NCBI GenBank assembly: GCA_964481035.1
Contig: CAYZSE010000042.1
Location: 1 to 21,991, forward strand
Length of the DNA: 21,991 nt
Direction: 5' to 3'
Source of the DNA: JAAAPF01 sp964481035
GTDB taxonomy: Bacteria > Pseudomonadota > Alphaproteobacteria > Geminicoccales > Geminicoccaceae
Shown here in pieces: positions 1 to 8,160 of the stretch; position 1 is the stretch's first letter; each line of letters opens with the position of its first letter. Under the pieces are notes generated by a model. The model was given only the letters and a program-made list of their open reading frames with translations. It made no database searches and was not told the DNA's origin. A program made the translations under genes and the position numbers.

Positions 1-417
1 GGGCGGCCGGGCGGGGGTGCGGGATGGGCGTAGATCAACCTGACCGGGAAACGCTAGACGCGCCGGCGCGGGCGCGTGCTCGACGGCCACCCAGGCGCGC
101 ACAGCCGCACCTGCACGCAATCGGAAACCCTCGGGCGAATTTCGGTCGATAGGTATTGTGGCAAATTGACGCAAAAAGCCATCGAAGGGCCGGTGCTTGC
201 AGCTTTGTGTGACGTGGCTGGTTCGCGCCGCTCCAATTCTGCCGCCGGTCTCGTGGTTGCCGAGCAACTTCAAGCTGTATGATACAGGAATCGTGAACGA
301 GGTCGGCCCATCCCCCGCGTCATTCATGCACACGCATCTATGGTCGGACTTCCGCACCCGTCGTCGCCCGCAGATGCTGCACCGCAATGGCGCCCTTCCT
401 CATCGAAGGAGTATTCG
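1..417. other. Upstream region of nifA, no gene seen
   Basis: I see no convincing coding sequence here on either strand. The short open frames lack ribosome binding sites and recognisable protein. The region would hold the nifA promoter and leader. The most notable element is a 13-bp palindrome at 275-287 that contains a TATGAT hexamer. A poor -24/-12-like match (GG at 187-188, GC at 199-200, with TTGCA at the -12 element) also occurs but lacks the TGGCAC half. Confidence 0.6.
257..287 (+). promoter_or_regulatory. Possible sigma-70-type promoter with overlapping palindrome, upstream of nifA
   Basis: TTGCCG at 257-262 and TATGAT at 278-283 resemble -35 and -10 hexamers, but the 15-base spacing is short. 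The TATGAT lies inside a perfect palindrome, CTGTAT-G-ATACAG (275-287), which could be an operator. This is a pattern match only. The distance of about 130 bases to the nifA start codon is plausible for a regulated leader. Confidence 0.25.
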
Positions 418-2079
<1,662 letters not shown>

Positions 2080-2085
2080 CCGGCG

Positions 2086-2120
2086 TGTCGGGTTCGCGAC
2101 GATTTGTCGGATCCCGCACG
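2086..2120 (+). promoter_or_regulatory. Tandem near-consensus NifA binding sites upstream of nifB
   Basis: Two TGT-N10-ACG motifs lie at 2086-2101 and 2105-2120, with their TGT halves 19 bases apart. The NifA consensus is TGT-N10-ACA, so each differs at the last base. Their centres lie roughly 98 and 79 bases before the expected start of transcription, the usual range for NifA upstream activator sites. The TGTCGG beginning of both matches the perfect site before nifH (5433-5448). Confidence 0.55.
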
Positions 2121-2165
2121 CCACCCTCTTGCAAAGAAGGCCGGCATTTCAGCGCATTGGCCTTC

Positions 2166-2180
2166 TGGCACGGGCCTTGC
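2166..2180 (+). promoter_or_regulatory. Sigma-54 (-24/-12) promoter of the nifB operon
   Basis: TGGCACGGGCCTTGC matches the consensus TGGCAC-N5-TTGC exactly, with GG and GC separated by ten bases. Transcription would start near 2192, about 30 bases before the nifB ATG. The two NifA-like sites just upstream support NifA control. Transcription entering from nifA is also possible because I see no terminator between the genes. Confidence 0.92.
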
Positions 2181-2221
2181 GGAGAGACCTTCGACAGCTC
2201 GATCGAAGGGGTTCCTTGCCG

Positions 2222-3703
2222 ATGCGCGACAACGTCATTCCCCTCGACGTCCTGAACGGGGGCAAAGCCGCCAACAGCGCCGCCGCGGGCGGTTGCACCA
2301 GCGGTGGCTGTGGCGGCGGGACGGCCGGCGACGACCTACCGCCCGAGGTCTGGGCCAAGGTCAAGAATCACCCCTGCTATGCCGAGGAGGCGCATCACTA
2401 CTTCGCCCGGATGCACGTCGCGGTCGCGCCCGCCTGCAACATCCAGTGCAACTACTGCAACCGCAAATTCGACTGCGCCAACGAGAGCCGGCCGGGGGTC
2501 GTCTCGGAACGGCTGACACCGGACGAGGCCCTGCGCAAGGTGCTGGCGGTTGCGGCCGCCGTGCCGGAGCTCGCCGTGCTCGGCATCGCCGGTCCCGGCG
2601 ACGCCGCCTACGACTGGGCGCGCAGCAAGGCCACCTTCGAGATGGTGCGCGCGCACCTGCCCGACCTCACGCTCTGCCTCTCCTCCAACGGCCTGGCCCT
2701 GCCCGAGCACGTCGACGAGCTGGTCGAGCTGGGCGTCGCGCACGTGACGCTCACCATCAACATGATCGATCCGGCGGTCGGCGAGGCGATCTATCCGTGG
2801 ATCTTCTGGCAGCACGCGCGGCGGACGGGGCGCGAGGCGTCACGCATCCTGCACGAGCGGCAGATGGAGAGCCTGGAACGGCTCGTCGCCGCGGGCGTCC
2901 TCGTCAAGGTCAACTCGGTGCTGATCCCCGGCATCAACGACGACCACCTGGCCGAGGTCAACGCGCTGGTGAAGGCCAAGGGGGCCTTCCTGCACAACGT
3001 CGTGCCGCTGATCTCGGCGGCCGAGCACGGCACCGTGTTCGGCCTCGAAGGCCAGCGCGGGCCGACGGCCCAGGAGCTCGAGACGGTACAGGAATCCCTC
3101 GCCGGCGGCGCGCGCCTGATGCGGCATTGCCGCCAGTGCCGGGCCGACGCGGTGGGCCTCTTGGGCGAGGATCGCGGCCACGAATTCGCGCTGGAGAACC
3201 TGCCCGAGCCGGTCGCACCCGATCCGAGCGCTCGCGAGGCCTATCGGACCTGGGCCGAGGCGGAGCGAGCGGCGCGTCGGGACGCCGCGGCCGCGGCGGC
3301 GAGCGAGCCGGCGGTCGTGGACGAGGCCGAGCCGCTGCTGGCGGCCGTGTGCAGCCGCAGCGGGGGACGGATCAACCAGCATTTCGGCCAGGCCACCGAG
3401 TTCCAGGTCTTCGAGGTGGATGCGACCGGCGTGCGCTTCGTCGGGCGCCGACGCTGCGACAACTACTGCGTGCACTGCGACGGCGGCTTCGGCGAGGACG
3501 AGCGGCTGGAGGCGATCGTCGCGGCGCTCGACGGCATCAGCCTCGTGCTCTGCGCCAAGATCGGCGAGGTGCCGCGCGCGCGTCTCGAGACGGCCGGGAT
3601 CGAGCCGATCGAACGGTTCGCGCAAGACTATATCGAGACCGCCCTAACCACTCTTTACCGCGAGCGGACGGCGGCGGCCACCGAGACGCCGCTCACCGCC
3701 TGA
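2222..3703 (+). CDS. nifB: NifB, radical-SAM FeMo-cofactor biosynthesis protein
   Basis: Fuses two [4Fe-4S] units with insertion of a carbide and sulfur to make NifB-co, the iron-sulfur core of FeMo-co. The protein has 493 residues. The radical-SAM motif C-X3-C-X2-C is at C72, C76 and C79. A second conserved cysteine pair, HCRQC, is at C303/C306. A C-terminal NifX/NafY-like domain (about 372-480) carries the YCVHCDGG segment, so this is the long, two-domain NifB. The N-terminus has a Gly/Cys-rich stretch (C25, C30). ATG 2222 is chosen from the family-like start and a GAAGGG at 2205-2210, though the 11-base spacing is rather long. It is followed after 29 bases by fdxN, the ferredoxin commonly paired with it. 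Confidence 0.97.
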   Translation: MRDNVIPLDVLNGGKAANSAAAGGCTSGGCGGGTAGDDLPPEVWAKVKNHPCYAEEAHHYFARMHVAVAPACNIQCNYCNRKFDCANESRPGVVSERLTPDEALRKVLAVAAAVPELAVLGIAGPGDAAYDWARSKATFEMVRAHLPDLTLCLSSNGLALPEHVDELVELGVAHVTLTINMIDPAVGEAIYPWIFWQHARRTGREASRILHERQMESLERLVAAGVLVKVNSVLIPGINDDHLAEVNALVKAKGAFLHNVVPLISAAEHGTVFGLEGQRGPTAQELETVQESLAGGARLMRHCRQCRADAVGLLGEDRGHEFALENLPEPVAPDPSAREAYRTWAEAERAARRDAAAAAASEPAVVDEAEPLLAAVCSRSGGRINQHFGQATEFQVFEVDATGVRFVGRRRCDNYCVHCDGGFGEDERLEAIVAALDGISLVLCAKIGEVPRARLETAGIEPIERFAQDYIETALTTLYRERTAAATETPLTA

Positions 3704-3732
3704 ACCCTCCCTCGAACGAAGGAGCCCAGCTC

Positions 3733-3945
3733 ATGGCCTTCAAGATCATCACGTCCCAATGCACCGTCTGCGGCGCCTGCGAATTCGAGTGCCCCAACGC
3801 GGCGATCAAGTTCAAGCGCGACACCTACGTCATCGACCCGAAGCTCTGCAACGAGTGCGTCGGTCACTTCGAGACGCCGCAATGCGCCGAAGTCTGCCCG
3901 GTACCCAAGACCTGCGTGCCCGACCCGGCGCATCCGCTCGGATGA
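3733..3945 (+). CDS. fdxN: FdxN, 2[4Fe-4S] ferredoxin paired with NifB
   Basis: Small 70-residue bacterial-type ferredoxin with two cluster motifs. The first is C10-X2-C13-X2-C16-X3-C20-P. The second is C39-X2-C42-X8-C51-X3-C55-P, with an extra C61. The lengthened C-X8-C spacing is typical of the FdxN/NifB-associated group. In other diazotrophs FdxN-type ferredoxins supply electrons for NifB-co synthesis, and the position directly after nifB fits this role here (inference). The start at 3733 has AAGGAG eight bases upstream (3719-3724). Seven bases separate its stop from nifZ. Confidence 0.95.
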   Translation: MAFKIITSQCTVCGACEFECPNAAIKFKRDTYVIDPKLCNECVGHFETPQCAEVCPVPKTCVPDPAHPLG

Positions 3946-3952
3946 GCCGGCG

Positions 3953-4234
3953 ATGACCGACGACGAGGCGCCGCTCGAGATCTACCGAGCCCCCGCGTTC
4001 CCGCCCGGAACGCGGGTCCGCGCCACGAAGGCGGTGCGCAACGACGGCACCATGCCCGGCGCCGAGATCGGCGACGTCCTGGTGCACAAGGGCGACGTCG
4101 GCTACGTCCGCGACGTCGGGGTGTTCCTGCAGGAATTCTATGTCTACGCCGTGGAGTTCGTCGAGCGGCGCGCCATCGTCGGCATGCGCACGCGCGAGCT
4201 CCAGGCATTCAGCCAACCGGAGCCCGAGCGATGA
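3953..4234 (+). CDS. nifZ: NifZ, nitrogenase MoFe protein maturation factor (short form)
   Basis: A 93-residue protein with the NifZ-type beta-barrel core: PPGTRVRATKAVRNDGT (about 17-33), the G-D-V-L segment and the KGDVGYVRDVGVFLQ segment (about 46-60) leading to Y-V-Y-A-V-E-F. NifZ helps form the second P-cluster of the MoFe protein in Azotobacter, where the protein is longer; short versions like this are common in alphaproteobacteria. The cluster position after fdxN supports the call. Its stop overlaps the nifT start as ATGA (4231-4234), implying translational coupling. Confidence 0.92.
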   Translation: MTDDEAPLEIYRAPAFPPGTRVRATKAVRNDGTMPGAEIGDVLVHKGDVGYVRDVGVFLQEFYVYAVEFVERRAIVGMRTRELQAFSQPEPER

Positions 4235-4458
4235 AGGTGATGATCCGCGAGACGGCCAAGGGCTTCGAGGCCTATGTGGCGAAGAAGGACCTGGAGGAGC
4301 GCATCGTCGAACTCCAGACGCCCGCCTTGTGGGGCGGTTGGGTTCGCCTCGCCAACGGCTGGGTGCTGGAGTTGCCGGCGCTCGACCCGCCGCCGCGCCT
4401 GCCGGTGACGGTGGAAGCGCGACGGCGCTTTGCGGACGAGGCCGAAGCCGCGCGGTGA
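4231..4458 (+). CDS. nifT: NifT/FixU family protein
   Basis: A 75-residue protein that begins MKVMIRE and contains the family-typical YVAKKDLEE (about 15-23), WGG and LANGW segments. NifT (FixU) is conserved in nif clusters but its biochemical role is not known. It overlaps nifZ by four bases at its start, and its own stop overlaps the GTG of the SIR2-like gene (GTGA, 4455-4458). The three genes are therefore likely translated as a coupled unit from the nifB transcript. Confidence 0.92.
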   Translation: MKVMIRETAKGFEAYVAKKDLEERIVELQTPALWGGWVRLANGWVLELPALDPPPRLPVTVEARRRFADEAEAAR

Positions 4459-5294
4459 CCACGCTCGACGCGGCGCTCGACGCCGTCGCCGAAGGCCACC
4501 TCGTACCCTATCTCGGCGCCGAGGCGGCCCAGCTTTGCGGCGGGACGGTGCCGGCCTCACCCGCGGCCCTCGCGGCCGTGGTGGAAGCCCAGGTGCGCCC
4601 GCCCAAGCGCATCAGCGGCGATCTCTCGGCCGTCGCCCAGTTCGTCGAGACGCGGCGCCATCGGCGCACCCTCGAGACGATCGTGACGGCCGCCTTCGCC
4701 GGCGGCGCGACGCCGAGCCCTCTGCACCGCTGGCTCGCGGCGTGCCGCCCGCCCTTGGTGGTCGACACCTGGTACGACGACGCGCTCCTGCGGGCCTTTG
4801 CCGGGGGTGCTGCCGGCTGGGGCTGGGTGCAGGGCGTCGACCGCCGAGGCGCCGCCGCCGAACTCTGGACCCGCGCCTTCGACGCCGCCGGGACGCCGCG
4901 CCCGGACGGGCCCGATCCCGCCTGGACGACGCTGATCTACAAGCCGCACGGGCTGATCCGCCCGGGCAGCGCCTTCCTCTTGTCCGACAGCGACTACGTC
5001 GAGGTGCTGACCGAGATCGACATCCAGACGCCGATACCCGCCGAGGTGCAGGCGCGGCGCGGCGGCCGGGGCTTCTTGTTCCTGGGCTGCCGGTTCGACG
5101 ACCAGGTCCTGCGCACCTTCGCCCGCCAGATCACGAAGCGCTCGTCGGGGCCGCGCGTCGCCGTCCTGGCGGGCTCGCTCTCGCGCATGGAGGCGCGCTT
5201 TCTCGAGGCCACGGCGATCGAGCGGATCGACGCGAGCCTCGACGCGGTGACCGCGGCGCTCGACGCCCGCCGGCTGATCGCCGGCACCGGCTGA
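4455..5294 (+). CDS. SIR2-like protein of unknown function in the nifB operon
   Basis: A 279-residue protein starting at GTG 4455, overlapping the nifT stop as GTGA. Three segments recall the SIR2-like (SIR2_2) fold. A nucleotide-binding-like start, HLVPYLGAEA (15-24), sits where family members have a G-A-G-x-S motif. IYKPHG with H165 corresponds to the catalytic-His region and is followed by LSDSDYVE. FLFLGCRFDD (207-216) matches the FLG-x-x-x-x-D tail motif. The first motif is altered (GAEAA), so NAD binding may be weak or lost. SIR2-like proteins elsewhere cleave or bind NAD, often in defence, or deacylate proteins. Its location and coupling suggest a nif-linked role, but no function can be assigned. 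I recall SIR2-like annotations in some alphaproteobacterial nif clusters but cannot verify this here. Confidence 0.75.
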   Translation: MTTLDAALDAVAEGHLVPYLGAEAAQLCGGTVPASPAALAAVVEAQVRPPKRISGDLSAVAQFVETRRHRRTLETIVTAAFAGGATPSPLHRWLAACRPPLVVDTWYDDALLRAFAGGAAGWGWVQGVDRRGAAAELWTRAFDAAGTPRPDGPDPAWTTLIYKPHGLIRPGSAFLLSDSDYVEVLTEIDIQTPIPAEVQARRGGRGFLFLGCRFDDQVLRTFARQITKRSSGPRVAVLAGSLSRMEARFLEATAIERIDASLDAVTAALDARRLIAGTG

Positions 5295-5432
5295 GCGGCC
5301 GCACGCCGCCGAGCGACGACGCGCGATCGCCTCGCCCGCCGCTGCGCCGCGACCCATGCCCGCCGGCGCTACGCTCGGCCGCGACCGCTCCCCCGAGGAT
5401 GCGCCGGAACACCACCTCGATTGTCGCGATTT

Positions 5433-5448
5433 TGTCGGCTTTGCAACA
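5433..5448 (+). promoter_or_regulatory. NifA upstream activator site of nifH
   Basis: TGTCGGCTTTGCAACA is an exact TGT-N10-ACA match. Its centre is about 103 bases before the predicted nifH transcription start, the usual NifA distance. The stretch 5474-5500 between this site and the promoter is unusually A+T-rich for this genome and may be where DNA bends (possibly IHF), though I find no clear IHF consensus. Confidence 0.88.
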
Positions 5449-5517
5449 GCCGCACAGCGCTCGGTCGATGCGCATAACTCTTTGTTTCTAAATGATAAAT
5501 GGCGGAAGGCTAGGCCT

Positions 5518-5532
5518 TGGCACGGTTCGTGC
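5518..5532 (+). promoter_or_regulatory. Sigma-54 (-24/-12) promoter of nifHDK
   Basis: TGGCACGGTTCGTGC keeps the full TGGCAC element and the GC of the -12 element with correct GG-N10-GC spacing; the -12 box reads GTGCA rather than TTGCA. Transcription would start near 5543. This is the main promoter for nifHDK and probably for the genes through fdxB. Confidence 0.92.
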
Positions 5533-5551
5533 AGTCGTCTGTTGGAGGCTG

Positions 5552-5580
5552 GTCGCCGGTGCCCCGAGGGGCGTGGCGAC
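5552..5580 (+). other. Stem-loop in the nifH mRNA leader
   Basis: GTCGCC (5552-5557) pairs with GGCGAC (5575-5580), and inside it GCCCC (5561-5565) pairs with GGGGC (5568-5572), with a small internal loop. The hairpin starts about nine bases after the predicted transcription start and ends 23 bases before the ribosome binding site AAGGGA (5604-5609). A 5'-terminal hairpin of this kind could stabilise the abundant nifH mRNA; this role is inferred. Confidence 0.6.
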
Positions 5581-5615
5581 GAGCATGACGGGCACGATCG
5601 CTGAAGGGATACGAC

Positions 5616-6524
5616 ATGACCGCACTCCGACAGATCGCCTTCTACGGCAAGGGAGGGATCGGCAAGTCGACCACGTCGCAGAACACCCTCGCCGCGTTGG
5701 CCGAGCTGGATCAGCGCATTCTCATCGTCGGCTGCGATCCGAAAGCCGACAGCACGCGGCTGATCTTGAACTCCAAGGCGCAGGACACGGTCCTGCACCT
5801 CGCCGCCGAGATGGGCTCGGTCGAGGACCTCGAAATCGAGCAGGTCATGCGCAAGGGCTTCAACGACATCAGCTGCGTCGAATCGGGCGGGCCCGAGCCG
5901 GGCGTCGGCTGCGCCGGCCGCGGCGTCATCACCGCGATCAACTTCCTCGAGGAGAACGGCGCCTACGACGACATGGACTACATCTCCTACGACGTCCTCG
6001 GCGACGTCGTCTGCGGCGGCTTCGCCATGCCGATCCGCGAGAACAAGGCGCAGGAGATCTACATCGTCATGTCCGGCGAGATGATGGCGCTCTACGCCGC
6101 CAACAACATCTCCAAGGGCATCTTGAAGTACGCCACGTCCGGCAGCGTCCGGCTCGGCGGCCTGATCTGCAACGAGCGCCAGACCGACCGCGAGGTCGAT
6201 CTCTCCGAAGCCCTCGCCGAGCGGCTCGGCACCAAGCTGATCCACCTCGTCCCGCGCGACAACGTCGTCCAGCACGCCGAGCTGCGGCGGATGACGGTGC
6301 TCCAGTACGCGCCGGAGACCAAGCAGGCGGAGGAATACCGGACGCTGGCGCGCAAGATCCACGCCAATTCCGGGCAAGGCGTCATCCCCACCCCGATCTC
6401 GATGGAGGAGCTGGAGGAGATGCTCATGGAGTTCGGCCTGATGCAGAGCGAGGAGGATCGCCTGAGGGCGATCGCCGCCGCCGAGGCCGCCGCCGCCGAA
6501 GCCGCCGCGGTCGAAGCCGCTTGA
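5616..6524 (+). CDS. nifH: NifH, nitrogenase iron protein (dinitrogenase reductase)
   Basis: Homodimeric ATP-dependent electron donor to the MoFe protein; also needed for P-cluster and FeMo-co maturation. The protein has 302 residues. The P-loop GKGGIGKS is at 11-18. The [4Fe-4S]-bridging cysteines are C99 (GVGCAGRG) and C133 (DVVCGG). R102 after C99 corresponds to the arginine that DraT ADP-ribosylates in some alphaproteobacteria, so that control remains possible, although draTG are not in the window. The C-terminus ends in an Ala/Glu-rich tail (about 282-302), slightly longer than usual. The start has AAGGGA six bases upstream. The gene follows a NifA site, sigma-54 promoter and leader hairpin, and is 29 bases from nifD. 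Confidence 0.99.
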   Translation: MTALRQIAFYGKGGIGKSTTSQNTLAALAELDQRILIVGCDPKADSTRLILNSKAQDTVLHLAAEMGSVEDLEIEQVMRKGFNDISCVESGGPEPGVGCAGRGVITAINFLEENGAYDDMDYISYDVLGDVVCGGFAMPIRENKAQEIYIVMSGEMMALYAANNISKGILKYATSGSVRLGGLICNERQTDREVDLSEALAERLGTKLIHLVPRDNVVQHAELRRMTVLQYAPETKQAEEYRTLARKIHANSGQGVIPTPISMEELEEMLMEFGLMQSEEDRLRAIAAAEAAAAEAAAVEAA

Positions 6525-6553
6525 GCACCGAACCCGATCGAGGAGGGCCTGCG

Positions 6554-8065
6554 ATGGCACCCGACGAAGCCCCCGACCAAGCCGCCGACGACCTCGCCAA
6601 CTACGAGCAGCTCATCAAGGACGTGCTGGAAGCCTACCCGCCCAAGGCGCGCAAGAACCGGGAAAAGCACCTGAGCGTGACCACGCCGCTCGCCGACGAC
6701 GAGGCGGGTGAGGCCGGGTCGAGCTGCGGTGGTGCGATGAAGTCGAACACCCGCTCGCTCCCTGGGGTCATGACCGTTCGCGGCTGCGCTTATGCCGGCA
6801 GCAAGGGCGTGGTCTGGGGCCCGGTCAAGGACATGGTCCACATCAGCCACGGCCCGGTGGGTTGCGGGCAATACTCCTGGGGGCAGCGACGCAACTACGC
6901 CACCGGCACGACCGGCGTCGACAGCTTCGTGACGATGCAGATCACCACCGACTTCCAGGAGAAGGACATCGTCTTCGGCGGCGACAAGAAGCTGGCGACG
7001 ACGATCGACGAGGTCCGGACGTTGTTCCCCTTGGCGAACGGCATCTCGATCCAGTCGGAATGCCCGGTGGGCCTGATCGGCGACGACATCGAGGGCGTCG
7101 CCCGCAACAAGGTGGCCGAGCACGAGGTCACCATCGTGCCGGTCCGCTGCGAGGGCTTTCGCGGCGTCTCGCAATCGCTCGGCCACCACATCGCCAACGA
7201 TTCGGTGCGTGACTGGGTGCTGCCGCGCGGCGACGCCAAGGCGGCCGAGATGCCCGAGGTCGGGCCCTACGCGGTCAACATCGTCGGCGACTACAACATC
7301 GGCGGCGATGCCTGGGCCAGCCGGCACCTGTTGGAGCAGATCGGCCTCGAGGTGGTCGGCAGCTGGTCCGGCGACGCCACCCTGGCCGAGATGGAGAACG
7401 CGCCGCGGGCGAAGCTCAACCTCATCCACTGCTATCGGTCGATGAACTACATCTGCCGGCACATGGAAGAGACCTATGGCGTGCCGTGGATGGAGTACAA
7501 CTTCTTCGGCCCGAGCCAGATCGCGGCGAGCCTCAGGGCCATCGCCGCGCGTTTCGACGAGACCATCCAGGCCAATGCCGAGCAGGTGATCGCCAAATAT
7601 CAACCGCTGGTCGATGCCGTTCTCGCCAAGTACCGGCCACGGCTCGAGGGCAAGTCGGTCCTGCTCTATGTCGGCGGGCTACGCCCGCGCCACGTGGTCA
7701 CCGCCTACGAAGACCTCGGCATGGTGATCGCGGCGACCGGCTACGAGTTCGCCCATGGCGACGACTACAAGCGCACGGGCGAACACGTGCGGGCGGGCAC
7801 GCTGATCTACGACGACGTCACCGGCTTCGAGCTGGAGAAGTTCATCGAGCGCATCCGTCCCGACCTCGTCGGCTCCGGCATCAAGGAGAAGTACGCGGTG
7901 CAGAAGATGGGCGTGCCGTTCCGGCAGATGCACAGCTGGGACTATTCCGGCCCGTATCACGGCTACGACGGCTTCGCGATCTTCGCCCGCGACATGGACC
8001 TCGCCATCAACAACCCCGTCTGGGGCCTCTACCAGGCGCCGTGGACCACGACCACGGCCGCCTGA
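6554..8065 (+). CDS. nifD: NifD, nitrogenase MoFe protein alpha chain
   Basis: Catalytic alpha subunit that holds FeMo-co and half the P-cluster. The protein has 503 residues. P-cluster ligands are C78 (RGCAYAG), C104 (GPVGCGQYS) and C170 (SECPVG). FeMo-co ligands are C293 (LIHCYRS) and H460 (QMHSWDYSG). The substrate-channel residues in VSQSLGHHIAND (the Gln and first His, equivalent to Azotobacter Q191 and H195) are present, so the enzyme should be a standard Mo nitrogenase and not a V or Fe-only form. ATG 6554 is preceded by GAGGAGG seven bases upstream; the frame stays open far upstream, but that part overlaps nifH and is not NifD-like. Confidence 0.99.
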   Translation: MAPDEAPDQAADDLANYEQLIKDVLEAYPPKARKNREKHLSVTTPLADDEAGEAGSSCGGAMKSNTRSLPGVMTVRGCAYAGSKGVVWGPVKDMVHISHGPVGCGQYSWGQRRNYATGTTGVDSFVTMQITTDFQEKDIVFGGDKKLATTIDEVRTLFPLANGISIQSECPVGLIGDDIEGVARNKVAEHEVTIVPVRCEGFRGVSQSLGHHIANDSVRDWVLPRGDAKAAEMPEVGPYAVNIVGDYNIGGDAWASRHLLEQIGLEVVGSWSGDATLAEMENAPRAKLNLIHCYRSMNYICRHMEETYGVPWMEYNFFGPSQIAASLRAIAARFDETIQANAEQVIAKYQPLVDAVLAKYRPRLEGKSVLLYVGGLRPRHVVTAYEDLGMVIAATGYEFAHGDDYKRTGEHVRAGTLIYDDVTGFELEKFIERIRPDLVGSGIKEKYAVQKMGVPFRQMHSWDYSGPYHGYDGFAIFARDMDLAINNPVWGLYQAPWTTTTAA

Positions 8066-8081
8066 GCCGAGACCGGACACG

Positions 8082-8116
8082 CCGGGCCGAGCCCCGCGGC
8101 GCGGCGCTCGGCCCGG
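8082..8116 (+). other. Strong inverted repeat between nifD and nifK
   Basis: CCGGGCCGAGC (8082-8092) and GCTCGGCCCGG (8106-8116) are perfect 11-bp complements around a 13-base loop, and CCGC/GCGG inside the loop can extend the stem. It sits in the 95-base gap, 45 bases before nifK. There is no T-tract, so it is probably not a full terminator. It may protect upstream nifHD mRNA or attenuate nifK. Confidence 0.7.
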
Positions 8117-8160
8117 AACTCTTCGCCCGCTATGCGGCCGGCCAGCAAAGGACGACGATC

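Noticed and set aside
161..175. TGGCAAATTGACGCA as a -24/-12 element
   Set aside because: The GG to GC spacing is nine, not ten, and this spacing is strict for sigma-54.
187..200. Possible sigma-54 promoter before nifA
   Set aside because: Only GG-N10-GC and TTGCA fit; the -24 half reads AGGGCC rather than TGGCAC and it is more than 200 bases from the start codon.
340..417. Longer nifA start at 340
   Set aside because: The added 26 residues are Pro/Ser-rich and unlike NifA, while ATG 418 has AAGGAG at ideal distance.
4557..6560. A 667-codon open frame on the minus strand across the SIR2-like gene, the nifH promoter and nifH
   Set aside because: Same GC-driven effect; it crosses a control region with clear NifA and sigma-54 sites and encodes low-complexity sequence.
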